Positions 32,901-41,823 are shown, counted from the first letter of the stretch. The stretch: 64,000 nucleotides of DNA from Flavobacterium poyangense (GCF_011751075.1 NZ_JAALLN010000009.1:124001-188000); one strand, 5' to 3'. Numbers and translations: made by a program. Notes: generated from the sequence alone by a model not told the origin.

Positions 32901-35900
32901 TACAAATTCAATTTAAATTTAATAGCAATAAATTTGATGAAGAGTTAATGCAAAATCTGTCAACACATTATTCTAATGTTGTGCATTATTTTGTTGATTC
33001 TGCTAATAAAGCAATAGGGGATATTGCCTGCATAACCGATGATGAAAAAGACATCATTTTTAATAGATTTAATGCTACCGAAACTGATTTTGGAAGAAAC
33101 CAAAAGAGTCTTTTCTCTACTGCAAATAAGGAAAACATTTCTGGCAAAACAGCTGAAATAAATACTTTCCCGGAAGAGAAAGAAATCACTTTATTAGACC
33201 TGTACAAGGTTACAGTTTCTAAATTTCCAAATAAAACAGCAGTTTCTTGTAGCAAAACTGTATTAAGTTATTCTGAACTGGATACGGTTACAAGTCAATT
33301 AGCAAATTATCTTCGAACACTTCATGCTGTTCAATCAAATGATTTAGTAGGGATAAAACTGGAGCGCAGTTCCAATATGCTTGTTGCAATATTAGGAATT
33401 TTAAAAGCAGGTGGGGCTTATGTTCCTGTAGATACAAGTTACCCTGAGGAGAGATTAGAATACATCAAATCAGACAGCGGATATAAACTCTGCATAGATG
33501 ATGAATTCCTGAAAACTTTTGAAATCGAAAAAGACAATTATGCAAAAACAGTTGAGGGTATCAGCATTTCCGGAAGCAATACGGCTTATGCTATTTACAC
33601 CTCAGGGTCGACCGGTAATCCAAAAGGGGTATTAAATAACCACTCAGGGCTTTACAACAGATTATTATGGATGCGTGATGATCTTAAAATTAGTCCGGAG
33701 GATGTAATTTTACAAAAGACACCTTATACTTTTGACGTATCGGTCTGGGAACTTTTAATGCCGTCTATTACAGGATCCTGCCTGGTATTTGCAGAACCCG
33801 AAGGGCATAAAGATCCGTCCTATATTCAGGATTTGATAGCGCGTTCCCAGATAAGTATCATGCACTTTGTTCCTTCGATGTTAGGAATTTTCCTTGAAGA
33901 GTTAGACGCAGAAAAGTGTAGGAGCTTAAAACATGTGGTTTGCAGCGGAGAAGCCTTACCGGGTATTATGGTAGAGGAGTTTAAACAGAAATTACCAGGA
34001 GTTCATATTCATAATTTATATGGCCCGACTGAAGCGGCTATTGATGTTACTTACATCGATTTAACAAATGTAGACACAAATGAGTCAGGAGTTACTATAG
34101 GTAAACCGGTTGCAAACACTAGTATATATATAGTTGACAGGCAGCTGTCACTTCAACCGATAGGAGTTCCGGGCGAATTGCTAATAGAAGGCGTACAGGT
34201 TGCTCAAGGTTATCTGAACAGACCTGAGCTGAATGCTGAGAAATTTATTGCCAGTCCTTTTAAGGAAGGAGAACGAGTATATCGCACGGGAGATTTGGCT
34301 AAATGGCTACCAAATGGCGAAATACTTTATATGGGCAGGATCGATAACCAGGTAAAAATAAGAGGTAATCGAATAGAGCTTGGAGAAATAGAAACCAGAA
34401 TATTAGAATCCGGCTCTGTTGATAATGTTGCTGTTTTAGTTAAGGGAGAAGAGCTTGCAAGAAAGTATCTCGTTGCTTATGTGATCCCAAAAGAAGGATA
34501 CCAGCAAGAAGAGTTATTTACTTATTTAAAGGGGCGATTACCGGAGTACATGCTACCGGGGGTGGTAATCGAGATGGATAGTTTTCCATTAACGTCGAGT
34601 GGTAAACTCGATAGAAAACTGTTGCCTGAATCCAATCGGGGGGATTTGTTTTCAGAATCATTTCAGGCACCAAGAAATCAGATAGAATCAGAATTGGCAG
34701 CTATTTGGGAAGAAGTTTTAAAATTAGATAAAGTAAGTATTCGCGATAACTTCTTTCGTATAGGAGGTGATTCTATTGTTTCTATACGACTGATCAGCAA
34801 GATTAATAAAGCGATTAAAAATAAAATTACAATCGGAGATTTGTACGAAAACAATACGATAGAAGCTTTAAGTAACTTAATAGCTAAAACGGAAGGGATT
34901 TCGAATCAGGATGATCGTTTAAGCGCGCAAATCATTGAGAAAGTTGAGAAATTAAAATACGAGGTATTAAATGTAATTGAAGATAGTGACTTAATCGAAG
35001 ACATCTATCCGATGCATGATATTCAGAAAGGGATGGTCTTGTTGTCGTCAATTAATCCGACGAATGGAACTTATCATGATCAGTTTGTATTTCAGATTCC
35101 AAAAGTTGATTTGCAGTTATTTGAGCAAGCCTTATCAAAATTAGTAGCTAAACATGCTATTTTGAGAACCGGTTTTGATTTGGTAAATTATAGCGAAGAA
35201 ATTCAAATTGTCCGAAAAGAAGTTGATTTTAAAATCATTCAATCAGATATTCAAACTCTAAATTCAAAAGAACAGGAAGTATTTGTTAATGATTTTATGG
35301 TTTCAGAACGTAAAGTTCCTTTTGATGTTACGGCTGCGCCACTTTGGCGAATTAATTTATTTACTGTTTCACCTTTTAATGAAGTGTTATTGTTTCAATT
35401 CCATCATTCTATTTTAGATGGATGGAGTGTTGCTTCTCTTTATACGGAGTTGTTTCAGATTTACAAACAAGTATCAAACAACCCTGATTATCATGTAGAT
35501 GCTCTAAAAATGTCTAATAAAGAGGCTGTCATTGAAGAGTTGTTTAAAAAGCAATGTCAAAAAAATATCGAATTTTGGGGTAATGAAATTAAAAGTGTTC
35601 AAAACCTTAACATTTTTAATACTAAAGCTACTTACCAGCAATTTTCAAAAAGTTACGATGTAGCTATTAAAGAAAAATTGCAGAAAAAATGCAAGGAAGA
35701 TCATATTTCACTAAAAACTCTAATTTATGGTGCATTGGTATACACTATAAAATTGCTGTCTACTGAGAATGATTTTATGATTGGTTTAGTAGGCAATAAT
35801 CGTCCCTCACTTGAAGATGGAGATAAAGTATTAGGGTGTTTTTTGAATACGATACCGGTTAGAAACAAACTGGAGGATATTGACAACATTAGCTGGAAAG

Positions 35901-38101
35901 AATATTTTAGAAGTATTGATGACAAATTAATTAGTTTAAAAAGTTATGAAGATTTGACTTTTTTAGAAATTAATAAACTGGCTAATGCAGCAGCAGGGAA
36001 TCAATCACAATTAGTTAATGTGCTTTTTAATTATGTTGATTTTCATATTTATGATGAATTGGAAACTAATGTAGTTGATAAAAAGGACCAGAAAACGACT
36101 CAAAATTATTTGAATATTAAGTCGCACGAGACAACCAACACTTATTTTGACGTAGATGTAAATGCTTCAGGAAACAGGTTTGTGGTAAATTATACTTTGC
36201 AAAGAGAATTTAAGAATGATTTCACCTTAGAAAGAATTCATAATTTTATTGATAACATTATTTTAAGTTATATCGATGCTTCTGAAAATACAGTAGATAA
36301 AACCGCTCTTATTTCTCGTGAAGAAGAACATGAAATTTTAACTGTTTTTAATAAACCATCCATACCTTACACGCAGAACACCATATTGGAATTGTTTAGT
36401 GAGAGTGTTCGTAAGCATCAATCGAATAAAGCGATTATAGATAGCAAGGTCACATTTACCTATAGCCAACTTGATAAAGAGATAAACCAATTTGCCAATT
36501 TCTTAAAAGAAAAATTTGAAATCTCTAATGGAGATGTAGTTGGAGTTGAGTTGAATAATGATAGCGCGATGCTTATATCTTTTCTGGCAATTCTGAAAAC
36601 AGGAGGTGTTTATTTGCCAATAGACATTGATTATTCTGCTTCGAGAAAAGAGTTAATTTATGCAGACAGTAATTGTAAAGTAGTTGTTCAGGATCAAATT
36701 CTTCAGGATTTTAGAGACCATAAAGAGGACTATAAAGAGGAATTTGAAATAAACGTCAATTCAAATGATACCGCTTATATTATTTATACGTCGGGTTCAA
36801 CAGGAAAACCTAAGGGAGTGCCTATTTTACACAGATCATTAGTTGATTATGTACTAACATTTAAAAATTATTTCGGCATTAATGCTGACGATTGTATTGT
36901 TCAGCAGTCAAGTACATCATTTGATACTTCAATTGAAGAGATTTTTCCAATACTTATTAGCGGAGGTTCATTGGTAATGAATGAATCGAGAAAAGATATT
37001 AATCATTTATTGGATTTATGCGAAAAACACAACGTTACTGTGTTAAGTACAAACCCTTTTGTTATCCAGTATATTAATGAAGTATACGATAATTATAATT
37101 TCAAATTCAGGGTTTTGATTAGTGGTGGAGATGTTTTAAAACCGAAATATATTGACAGGATATGGGACAAAATTAAAACATACAATACTTATGGTCCTAC
37201 CGAAACTACGGTTTGTGCTACGTACCATGAAGTAAAAGACTTAAACACTTTTATTTCTATCGGGAAACCAATTGACAATCGTCAGATTTATATTTTTTAT
37301 CCGGAATCTACCCATTTGACCCCTATTGGTTTATTCGGTGAAATTTGTATTGGGGGAGAAGGAGTATCATTAGGTTATTTAAACAGAGCAGATTTAACTT
37401 CAGAAAAATTTATTGATAACCCTTATAATTCTGAAACCAAATTATACAGAACCGGTGATTTAGGGCGCTGGTTACCCGATGGTAGCATCGAATTTTTAGG
37501 AAGAAGCGATTCTCAGGTCAAAATAAGAGGATTTAGAATAGAACTGGAAGAGATTGAACTGGCTATTCTTAATTCAGGCTATGTTAAAAATGCTGCAGTA
37601 CTAACAATTGGTGATGAAGAAAATAAGCGAATTGTAGCTTTTGTTGTTCCGTTAGAGGGATACAGCAAGGAAAGTACAATAGAATATTTAGCGGCTCATC
37701 TTCCGGAATATATGTTGCCAAGTTTGATACTTAGCAGGGAAACTTTACCATTAACCATTAATGGAAAGTTAGATAAGGACGCATTGAAATTACCGGAAAT
37801 AGATGATTTGTTTGCCGATACTTATGAGCCACCAAGCAATGATGTGGAGAGGAAATTGGTTGAAATATGGAAAAATTTACTGCAGGTTAACAAAATAGGA
37901 ATAAATGATAATTTTTTTGAAATAGGAGGTAACTCTATTATGGTCGTTAAACTTCAAAATGATTTACAGAAAGAATTTGAAACTTTAATTAATATAGTTG
38001 AATTGTTTAATAATGTGACTATTAAAAAACAAGCATTCATACTCCAGAAAAACCTTAAAACAGATCAGGAAGAGGAAGTTGTAAAAACAATGAGTTTTTA
38101 G
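26999..38101 (+). CDS. P7: trimodular NRPS, C-A(Ser)-T-E-C-A(Ser)-T-C-A(basic?)-T
   Basis: The largest gene, 3700 residues. TubC-type domain 1-52. Module 1: C (HHIISDGWS near 202), A with pocket D V W H F S L I D K (Ser), carrier GGDSIKS, then an epimerase (HHLVVDGVSW near 1240, TVGWFSTFYPV), so D-Ser is expected. Module 2: C of the D-L type (LSPLQKGIYFH, HHHILMDGWC near 1709), A with pocket D V W H V S L I D K (Ser), carrier GGDSIVS near 2590. Module 3: another C that looks D-L type (PMHDIQKGM, HHSILDGWS near 2803) although no epimerase precedes it. Its A domain has pocket D T E S I G T V C K, with Glu at the third position suggesting Lys or Orn, and its carrier is GGNSIMV near 3646. The tail is short and acidic (QEEEVVKTMSF) and precedes the PKS P8. 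A 168-base gap separates P6 and P7. Confidence 0.95.
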   Translation: MNNLVNELVEAGILLEVKDGKLKMFSANPTINEDLVNKIRENKQSLIDYLNAKSQKTNSEIDTADIADLYPVSYAQKRMWILSQQSEASLAYSMPMTFNLNNEIDIEKFEKAIGSVIKKHEILRTVFIQKDLEVFQKVVPYENSNFKLRFIDLSTGKDSEEEFRKMVQFENSIIFDLENGPLLKAILFKLSDARYIFYYNMHHIISDGWSQGIIIKDALAFYESYSNENLPEISELDIQYKDFTLWQIKELKKNQSGHISFFETYLEGDLPRIQLPGTTGRPKIKSYNGTILRTLLPAELTDKVHLFCKENDSTPFNLYYALFNVLLYKYTYETDIVMGTPIAGRSHHQLQNQIGCYINTMVLRTKLDPEAAFIDNYKSIKANVQSVFEHENYPFDCLVEDLNIKSDPSRNLLFDILFVYQNFNENNTKKEAVRKEGVQNLGESKSKLDLEIVFIEEEGSLSLNINYNVDLYTGEVITSLMNHFIKICEVVIENPKIELKNITFLSESEQIELLNEFNTTTVPYPKDKTVVELFEEQVRKNPKGIAVMANDSIITYEELNAKSNQLGAYLREKYNVVPDDIVGVALQRSETLMLAIYGILKAGAAYVPIDPKYPSERRLYIEQNSKCKLVIDDSFIKEYETESECYATDNLEINCNPNSLLYTIYTSGTTGNPKGVMIENHSLINRLIWMQKAYSLDESDVILQKTTFTFDVSVWELFWWSIFGSKVCLLAPDKEKEPSAIIDTIASNKVTVMHFVPSMLSSFLEYLVHFPEEVVKLKSLKQVFTSGEALSKTDSDLFFDLLPEVSLMNLYGPTEASIDVTYYDCGIKRNDQIIPIGKPIDNTQILILDSYGNIVPKGVKGRLYIAGVGLARGYLNNEKLTKEKFISNPFKKNELIYDTGDVAEWLEDGNINFLGRIDDQVKIRGFRIELGEIEYYLKSKNDIDNAVVLAKETAGGEKSLVAYIVSQKEQNVSDLRNFLMDKLPNYMIPSQFIQIEQIPLNASGKANKKELLLSDQTELTNNVLYAEAESIEEKALIDVCKDILNKEKISINDSFYNVGGDSIKSIQIVSRLKQMGYALKVEDVLRTPILKELAALLKTDVQKIDQSEVFGKVDLTPIQHYLFETFELPHHFNQSILLKSKNQVNVELLRQSLIMMLTNHDALRITFNQNNDGWEQINGSSESIDLQIPTYDLTTSEDPLNKLKGIAEELQSSFNLSSGSLIRVAHFKLNDGDRIAIIIHHLVVDGVSWRILIEDLFALYKQGLANETFKLPLKTDSFQRWALLQKEYAYSSEVLSEAKYWEAICEKNIATIKSFDKRKEQIKEKIDFSLDETSTQLLQTNFHQIYNTEINDVLLAGLGLAIKEIFNCNQTILKMEGHGREEIIDKVDISRTVGWFSTFYPVVLDLTNTSDAVEVLTKVKDDLRKIPNKGIGFGILKYLNESYHHLSFSPSVLFNFLGDFDSSFKSNNNDAEFVYSNESIGQNISGKNTDGVLLDVSGSIVSGKLYMSVTFDTASFVREEIISLMAAYKKYLTDLIQNVSSKKHSSKTPSDLTFSDLTSKELELINSDGTIEDVYELSPLQKGIYFHWLTNSSKSLYFEQISYKLKISQIGIDVIADAYQKLVDSHSVLRTHFNNDLVDIPLQIVRKEVKANFIFDEVDPNLKGSSLEDYIEKYKVEDREEGFNLSDDSLMRLKVLSLGNNQFEFIWSHHHILMDGWCMSKLIGDFNLILKAINQGIPADIPKPKPYSDYIKWLRKVNTVDSFAYWKNQLQDYSNSAAIPFVKQKANKEYRDAIVALKIEGKLFKQIDELCKKISVTQNVFLQTAWGVLLSKYSNDNDVVFGSVVSGRPAHLNGVENMIGLFINTIPVRVKYENESTPVQLLEEIQKEAIDSNSHHYVSLAKIQSQSESDSSLINHIMIFENFPIEETVSASGSDIGTEEKITIESVGVFEQTNYDFNILVVPSKESLQIQFKFNSNKFDEELMQNLSTHYSNVVHYFVDSANKAIGDIACITDDEKDIIFNRFNATETDFGRNQKSLFSTANKENISGKTAEINTFPEEKEITLLDLYKVTVSKFPNKTAVSCSKTVLSYSELDTVTSQLANYLRTLHAVQSNDLVGIKLERSSNMLVAILGILKAGGAYVPVDTSYPEERLEYIKSDSGYKLCIDDEFLKTFEIEKDNYAKTVEGISISGSNTAYAIYTSGSTGNPKGVLNNHSGLYNRLLWMRDDLKISPEDVILQKTPYTFDVSVWELLMPSITGSCLVFAEPEGHKDPSYIQDLIARSQISIMHFVPSMLGIFLEELDAEKCRSLKHVVCSGEALPGIMVEEFKQKLPGVHIHNLYGPTEAAIDVTYIDLTNVDTNESGVTIGKPVANTSIYIVDRQLSLQPIGVPGELLIEGVQVAQGYLNRPELNAEKFIASPFKEGERVYRTGDLAKWLPNGEILYMGRIDNQVKIRGNRIELGEIETRILESGSVDNVAVLVKGEELARKYLVAYVIPKEGYQQEELFTYLKGRLPEYMLPGVVIEMDSFPLTSSGKLDRKLLPESNRGDLFSESFQAPRNQIESELAAIWEEVLKLDKVSIRDNFFRIGGDSIVSIRLISKINKAIKNKITIGDLYENNTIEALSNLIAKTEGISNQDDRLSAQIIEKVEKLKYEVLNVIEDSDLIEDIYPMHDIQKGMVLLSSINPTNGTYHDQFVFQIPKVDLQLFEQALSKLVAKHAILRTGFDLVNYSEEIQIVRKEVDFKIIQSDIQTLNSKEQEVFVNDFMVSERKVPFDVTAAPLWRINLFTVSPFNEVLLFQFHHSILDGWSVASLYTELFQIYKQVSNNPDYHVDALKMSNKEAVIEELFKKQCQKNIEFWGNEIKSVQNLNIFNTKATYQQFSKSYDVAIKEKLQKKCKEDHISLKTLIYGALVYTIKLLSTENDFMIGLVGNNRPSLEDGDKVLGCFLNTIPVRNKLEDIDNISWKEYFRSIDDKLISLKSYEDLTFLEINKLANAAAGNQSQLVNVLFNYVDFHIYDELETNVVDKKDQKTTQNYLNIKSHETTNTYFDVDVNASGNRFVVNYTLQREFKNDFTLERIHNFIDNIILSYIDASENTVDKTALISREEEHEILTVFNKPSIPYTQNTILELFSESVRKHQSNKAIIDSKVTFTYSQLDKEINQFANFLKEKFEISNGDVVGVELNNDSAMLISFLAILKTGGVYLPIDIDYSASRKELIYADSNCKVVVQDQILQDFRDHKEDYKEEFEINVNSNDTAYIIYTSGSTGKPKGVPILHRSLVDYVLTFKNYFGINADDCIVQQSSTSFDTSIEEIFPILISGGSLVMNESRKDINHLLDLCEKHNVTVLSTNPFVIQYINEVYDNYNFKFRVLISGGDVLKPKYIDRIWDKIKTYNTYGPTETTVCATYHEVKDLNTFISIGKPIDNRQIYIFYPESTHLTPIGLFGEICIGGEGVSLGYLNRADLTSEKFIDNPYNSETKLYRTGDLGRWLPDGSIEFLGRSDSQVKIRGFRIELEEIELAILNSGYVKNAAVLTIGDEENKRIVAFVVPLEGYSKESTIEYLAAHLPEYMLPSLILSRETLPLTINGKLDKDALKLPEIDDLFADTYEPPSNDVERKLVEIWKNLLQVNKIGINDNFFEIGGNSIMVVKLQNDLQKEFETLINIVELFNNVTIKKQAFILQKNLKTDQEEEVVKTMSF

Positions 38102-38139
38102 ATTTTATCTTCTGGTATTAAATTATAATTCAATAAATT

Positions 38140-41100
38140 ATGCAAGAATCAATAGCAATAATTGGAATGTCTTTTGAATTTCCCGGGATTAAAAACTGGA
38201 AAGATTTAACAGCGTCTCTTACAGACAGTAAAACATATATAGATCATTTGTCGTCTAATCGTTTAGAAGATATTTACAATAGATTTGGGAATTTAGAAAT
38301 GTCTAAAGGCGGGTACCTGCCTCATATAGACCAGTTTGATAATAAATATTTTGGAACCACTGAACGCGAAGCCATAAAAATGTTTCCTGAGCACCGATTA
38401 TTTTTATTGCATGCTCTAAGATCATTTTATGATGCCGGATATGTAGAAGAGGATTTAAAAGGCTCTAATACAGGGATTTTTTACACAGCATCTAAATCTG
38501 CCTATTCTAATTTTTCAGAATTATCTTTTAATGAATTTGATGCCTTATTTGGAATTGAAGGAACCAGATTAGCAAATTTTCTGGATCTGCGTGGACCGGT
38601 TATAGCTGTTGACACCACTTGTTCTTCTTCTTTGGTTGCTGTAAACAATGCAATCCACAGTTTAAATTTTAATGAATGTGACAAGGCTTTAGTTGGAGGT
38701 GTAAAATTTAGCGCAATTACTAAAGAAGCTGCTGATGAATCAACTGTGGTTTCCAAAAAACAGCATTGTAAGCCCTTTGATGAGGATGCAGATGGGTTAA
38801 TGAATGGGGAGGGGGCAGTTTGTATTGTGCTGAAACGTCTAAAGGATGCAGAAAGAGATAAAGATCCAATTTATGCTATTATTAAAGGAAGTGGTATAAA
38901 TCATGGAGGAGCCAGAATTTCAAGTTTAACAGCTCCAAGTTCAGATGCTCAGAAAGATGTAATTATAAAAGCATGGCATAATGCCCAGGTTTCTTCCAAT
39001 GAGATTAAATTTATTGAAGCCCACGGAACGGGAACAATTCTGGGGGATCCTATAGAATTTGAGGGACTGAAAGCTGCTTTTTTAGAAGATAATCAATTCA
39101 ACGCACTTTGCTCCATAAGCTCATTTAAGGGACAGGTAGGGCATTTAGATTATTTAAGCGGGTTAGCGGGTTTAATTCGTTTAGTAGCCGCCTTAAACAA
39201 TAAAGTTCTGCCTGTACAGGCGAACTTCAAAAAATTAAATAAACACCTCAATACCGAAAATAGTCCGGTTAAAATTCAGGATACTACTGGTCGTTGGGAA
39301 AGTACAAATGGAGAACGAACAGGTGGCGTTAGCAGTTTCGGATTGACAGGGACCAATGTACACCTGGTGGTTTCCCAAAAAGAAATAATAAGACAGCCTA
39401 ATAATCAAGAATTTTTCTATCTGCAAATCAGCGAGGACACTAAGGAAAGATTCGATAATTTAAAAAAGCAAATTTTAACAAAGGTTGAAAATTTAAACTT
39501 AGAGCAAATAAGTCAATTTTGCCATAAAACAAATCGTTTGTTTCAGTTAAAAGACAAAAATCAGGCCTATGTTTTCTCTTCGTTGGATGCACTGAAGAAC
39601 GATTTAAAAGCAGATGAAAAGAGTACTTCTAAAAATGCTGTTTTTTATATTCTTGATTTGGATGTATTAGAGTATAACAGAGAGATAATTACGACGATAC
39701 TCGAGGAAAATGAATTGATTAGCCTGCAATGGGATAAAAACATAGCCTATTCAATAGATGCGATAACGAATAAAAAAGTTCTTACTGTACTTTTTCAGTT
39801 TGTTTTATATAAATATCTGATAGCTAATCTGAATAAAAAAATAAATTTTATTACCAGAAAAGGAGAAGGTATTATCGAACAGTTGATAAATAAAAAAATA
39901 ACTCCTCTTGAACTCCTTTCTAATCCTGAATTATACATTACTAATGATAATTTTTTCGATGAAGAAGCATTCAAAAAATATTTAGAGACAGCCAATTCCT
40001 CAGATAAAGTAATACTGCTGGATTTTTCAAATAAAAATCCTGATCGATTCGATGATTTAAAGTTAGAGGTAGTAAATATAAGCGGTACACTAACCGATTT
40101 GCAACGTTTTAAGCTTTACAGCGAAATAGTAATAGCGGGAGCCAGTGCTCTTAAAAGTAAAATTAATCCGTTGTTTCATGATTCAGAGCTTCCTTATTTT
40201 GATTTAAAAAGATTTTGGCCGGAGACAAAACAAATTGTTCAGGAAAAAGTGAGTTCAACTATTGTTACAGGAATAACAAAATATGAACTATCGCAAGTTA
40301 CAGAGATTGTCAAAGAGGTTTGGTGTGAAATACTGGAAACCACAGCAATTGAAGTAGAGGATGATTTTTTTGATTTAGGTGGAACATCTCTTACAGCATT
40401 AGATATGATGAGTGAGGTGGAAAGTAAAATTAATGGAGTTAAGATTTCTTATGAAGAAATGTACAATCATACCACTATCAAAGGATTGTCTCAATTTATT
40501 TTGAATCAGATAAATGCTAAGGATTTAGTTAAAACGGTGAAGAAAGAGGTTGTTAATGTGACTGATGATGAAATCAGGAAGAATGATTACGAACTGTTAA
40601 ACAAAAAGATCGAAGTTGAAGAGTACAGCAAAATTATACCGAAAAAAATAGTAGTCACAGGTGCTACAGGTTTAGTCGGCTCATTTTTGACAGAGTATTT
40701 ACTTAAGAATACTAACGCTCAAATTGTATGCTTAGTAAGAGGAGACGATAACAATTCGGTGCATGATAAATTTTGGACGATATTGAATCAGAATTTTAAA
40801 ATTCAACATAGTTCAAGAATTCAAATTGTCAAAGGAGATTTAGCATTAACCAATTTTGGGGTTGAACAAAACGATTTACTTGCAAATGTTGATACTGTTT
40901 TTCATGTGGCAGGTTCACCATCTTTTGTCAGTCAATACAAAGCTGAAGATCATATCAATTTCATAGGAACCAAAAATTGCATCGATTGGGCAAATGCCAA
41001 TAACGTTCAAAACTTCAATTTTATCTCAACGATAGGAATAGTAGGTCAAACAATGCCAAAAGAAATTAAAAATTTCTATGAAACAGATTTAAATGTCGGT

Positions 41101-41766
41101 CAGGAGACAAGTGGCTTAATTCACGCTTCTTCAAAATTATTGGCAGAAGAGTATCTTAAAGATAATTTTAAAAATAATGCAAAGGTATTCCGTATTCCAA
41201 ACGTAGGAGGAAGATATGAGGATGGATTTACTTCTTCGGATTTAAGTAAAAATTTAATGAGCCTTAAGTTAAAATATTTTCATGACATGGGGTATTACTC
41301 AAATGAAATTCTGAAATGGTATCCGGGAATCATTTTTACTCCTGTTGATCATTTGGCAGGTTTAATTGTAGAAATGGCCCTAACTAATATTAGCTCCCTT
41401 AAAACCTATCATCTCAATATAGAGAAAGGTTTTTCATTTGGTGAAATTGTATCTTCTTTTCTGAAAAATGATATTTATCTTGAGAAAATTGAAGATCATG
41501 AGCTTGTTCAAAAGCTAGAGCAAATAAAGAAAAATTCTATGAACGTCGGGTTAAATTTATATAGAATTGGACAAAGTGAATCGGAAGAGGAGCATAATTT
41601 TAATTTTCAGAATGAAGCTACGATGAAGATAATTGCCAAGCTCGATATGGCTTTTGTAAACAGTTATGATCGTCTTCACTATTTAGACAATATTGTTAAA
41701 TTCAATCTAAAAGGAGACCTTAAAAATGAAAATAAAAATGAGGTATCTGAAGTCAAAATTTTATAA
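38140..41766 (+). CDS. P8: PKS terminal module, KS-(AT remnant)-ACP-terminal reductase-like domain
   Basis: 1208 residues. The KS is complete: Cys in DTTCSSSL near 162, EAHGTGTILGDP near 294, and KGQVGHLDYLSG keeping Lys and His. The next 270 residues (about 430-700) occupy the AT place but lack any GHSxG; the aligned stretch reads ITRKGEGIIEQL. The region ends in a post-AT-like LPYFDLKRFWPE. A carrier follows (LGGTSLTA near 750). The C-terminal domain is NAD(P)-binding (VTGATGLVGSF near 840) and belongs to the thioester reductase family that releases NRPS/PKS chains as aldehydes or alcohols. The position of its catalytic Tyr is His (HASSK, 995-999), so classical reduction is uncertain. Being last in the line, it is the likely release module. 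Confidence 0.9.
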   Translation: MQESIAIIGMSFEFPGIKNWKDLTASLTDSKTYIDHLSSNRLEDIYNRFGNLEMSKGGYLPHIDQFDNKYFGTTEREAIKMFPEHRLFLLHALRSFYDAGYVEEDLKGSNTGIFYTASKSAYSNFSELSFNEFDALFGIEGTRLANFLDLRGPVIAVDTTCSSSLVAVNNAIHSLNFNECDKALVGGVKFSAITKEAADESTVVSKKQHCKPFDEDADGLMNGEGAVCIVLKRLKDAERDKDPIYAIIKGSGINHGGARISSLTAPSSDAQKDVIIKAWHNAQVSSNEIKFIEAHGTGTILGDPIEFEGLKAAFLEDNQFNALCSISSFKGQVGHLDYLSGLAGLIRLVAALNNKVLPVQANFKKLNKHLNTENSPVKIQDTTGRWESTNGERTGGVSSFGLTGTNVHLVVSQKEIIRQPNNQEFFYLQISEDTKERFDNLKKQILTKVENLNLEQISQFCHKTNRLFQLKDKNQAYVFSSLDALKNDLKADEKSTSKNAVFYILDLDVLEYNREIITTILEENELISLQWDKNIAYSIDAITNKKVLTVLFQFVLYKYLIANLNKKINFITRKGEGIIEQLINKKITPLELLSNPELYITNDNFFDEEAFKKYLETANSSDKVILLDFSNKNPDRFDDLKLEVVNISGTLTDLQRFKLYSEIVIAGASALKSKINPLFHDSELPYFDLKRFWPETKQIVQEKVSSTIVTGITKYELSQVTEIVKEVWCEILETTAIEVEDDFFDLGGTSLTALDMMSEVESKINGVKISYEEMYNHTTIKGLSQFILNQINAKDLVKTVKKEVVNVTDDEIRKNDYELLNKKIEVEEYSKIIPKKIVVTGATGLVGSFLTEYLLKNTNAQIVCLVRGDDNNSVHDKFWTILNQNFKIQHSSRIQIVKGDLALTNFGVEQNDLLANVDTVFHVAGSPSFVSQYKAEDHINFIGTKNCIDWANANNVQNFNFISTIGIVGQTMPKEIKNFYETDLNVGQETSGLIHASSKLLAEEYLKDNFKNNAKVFRIPNVGGRYEDGFTSSDLSKNLMSLKLKYFHDMGYYSNEILKWYPGIIFTPVDHLAGLIVEMALTNISSLKTYHLNIEKGFSFGEIVSSFLKNDIYLEKIEDHELVQKLEQIKKNSMNVGLNLYRIGQSESEEEHNFNFQNEATMKIIAKLDMAFVNSYDRLHYLDNIVKFNLKGDLKNENKNEVSEVKIL

Positions 41767-41823
41767 AAAGCTATAGATAAAAAAGCATTTCGGCAGTATC
41801 AACAATAAAACGCAAAATTTAAA

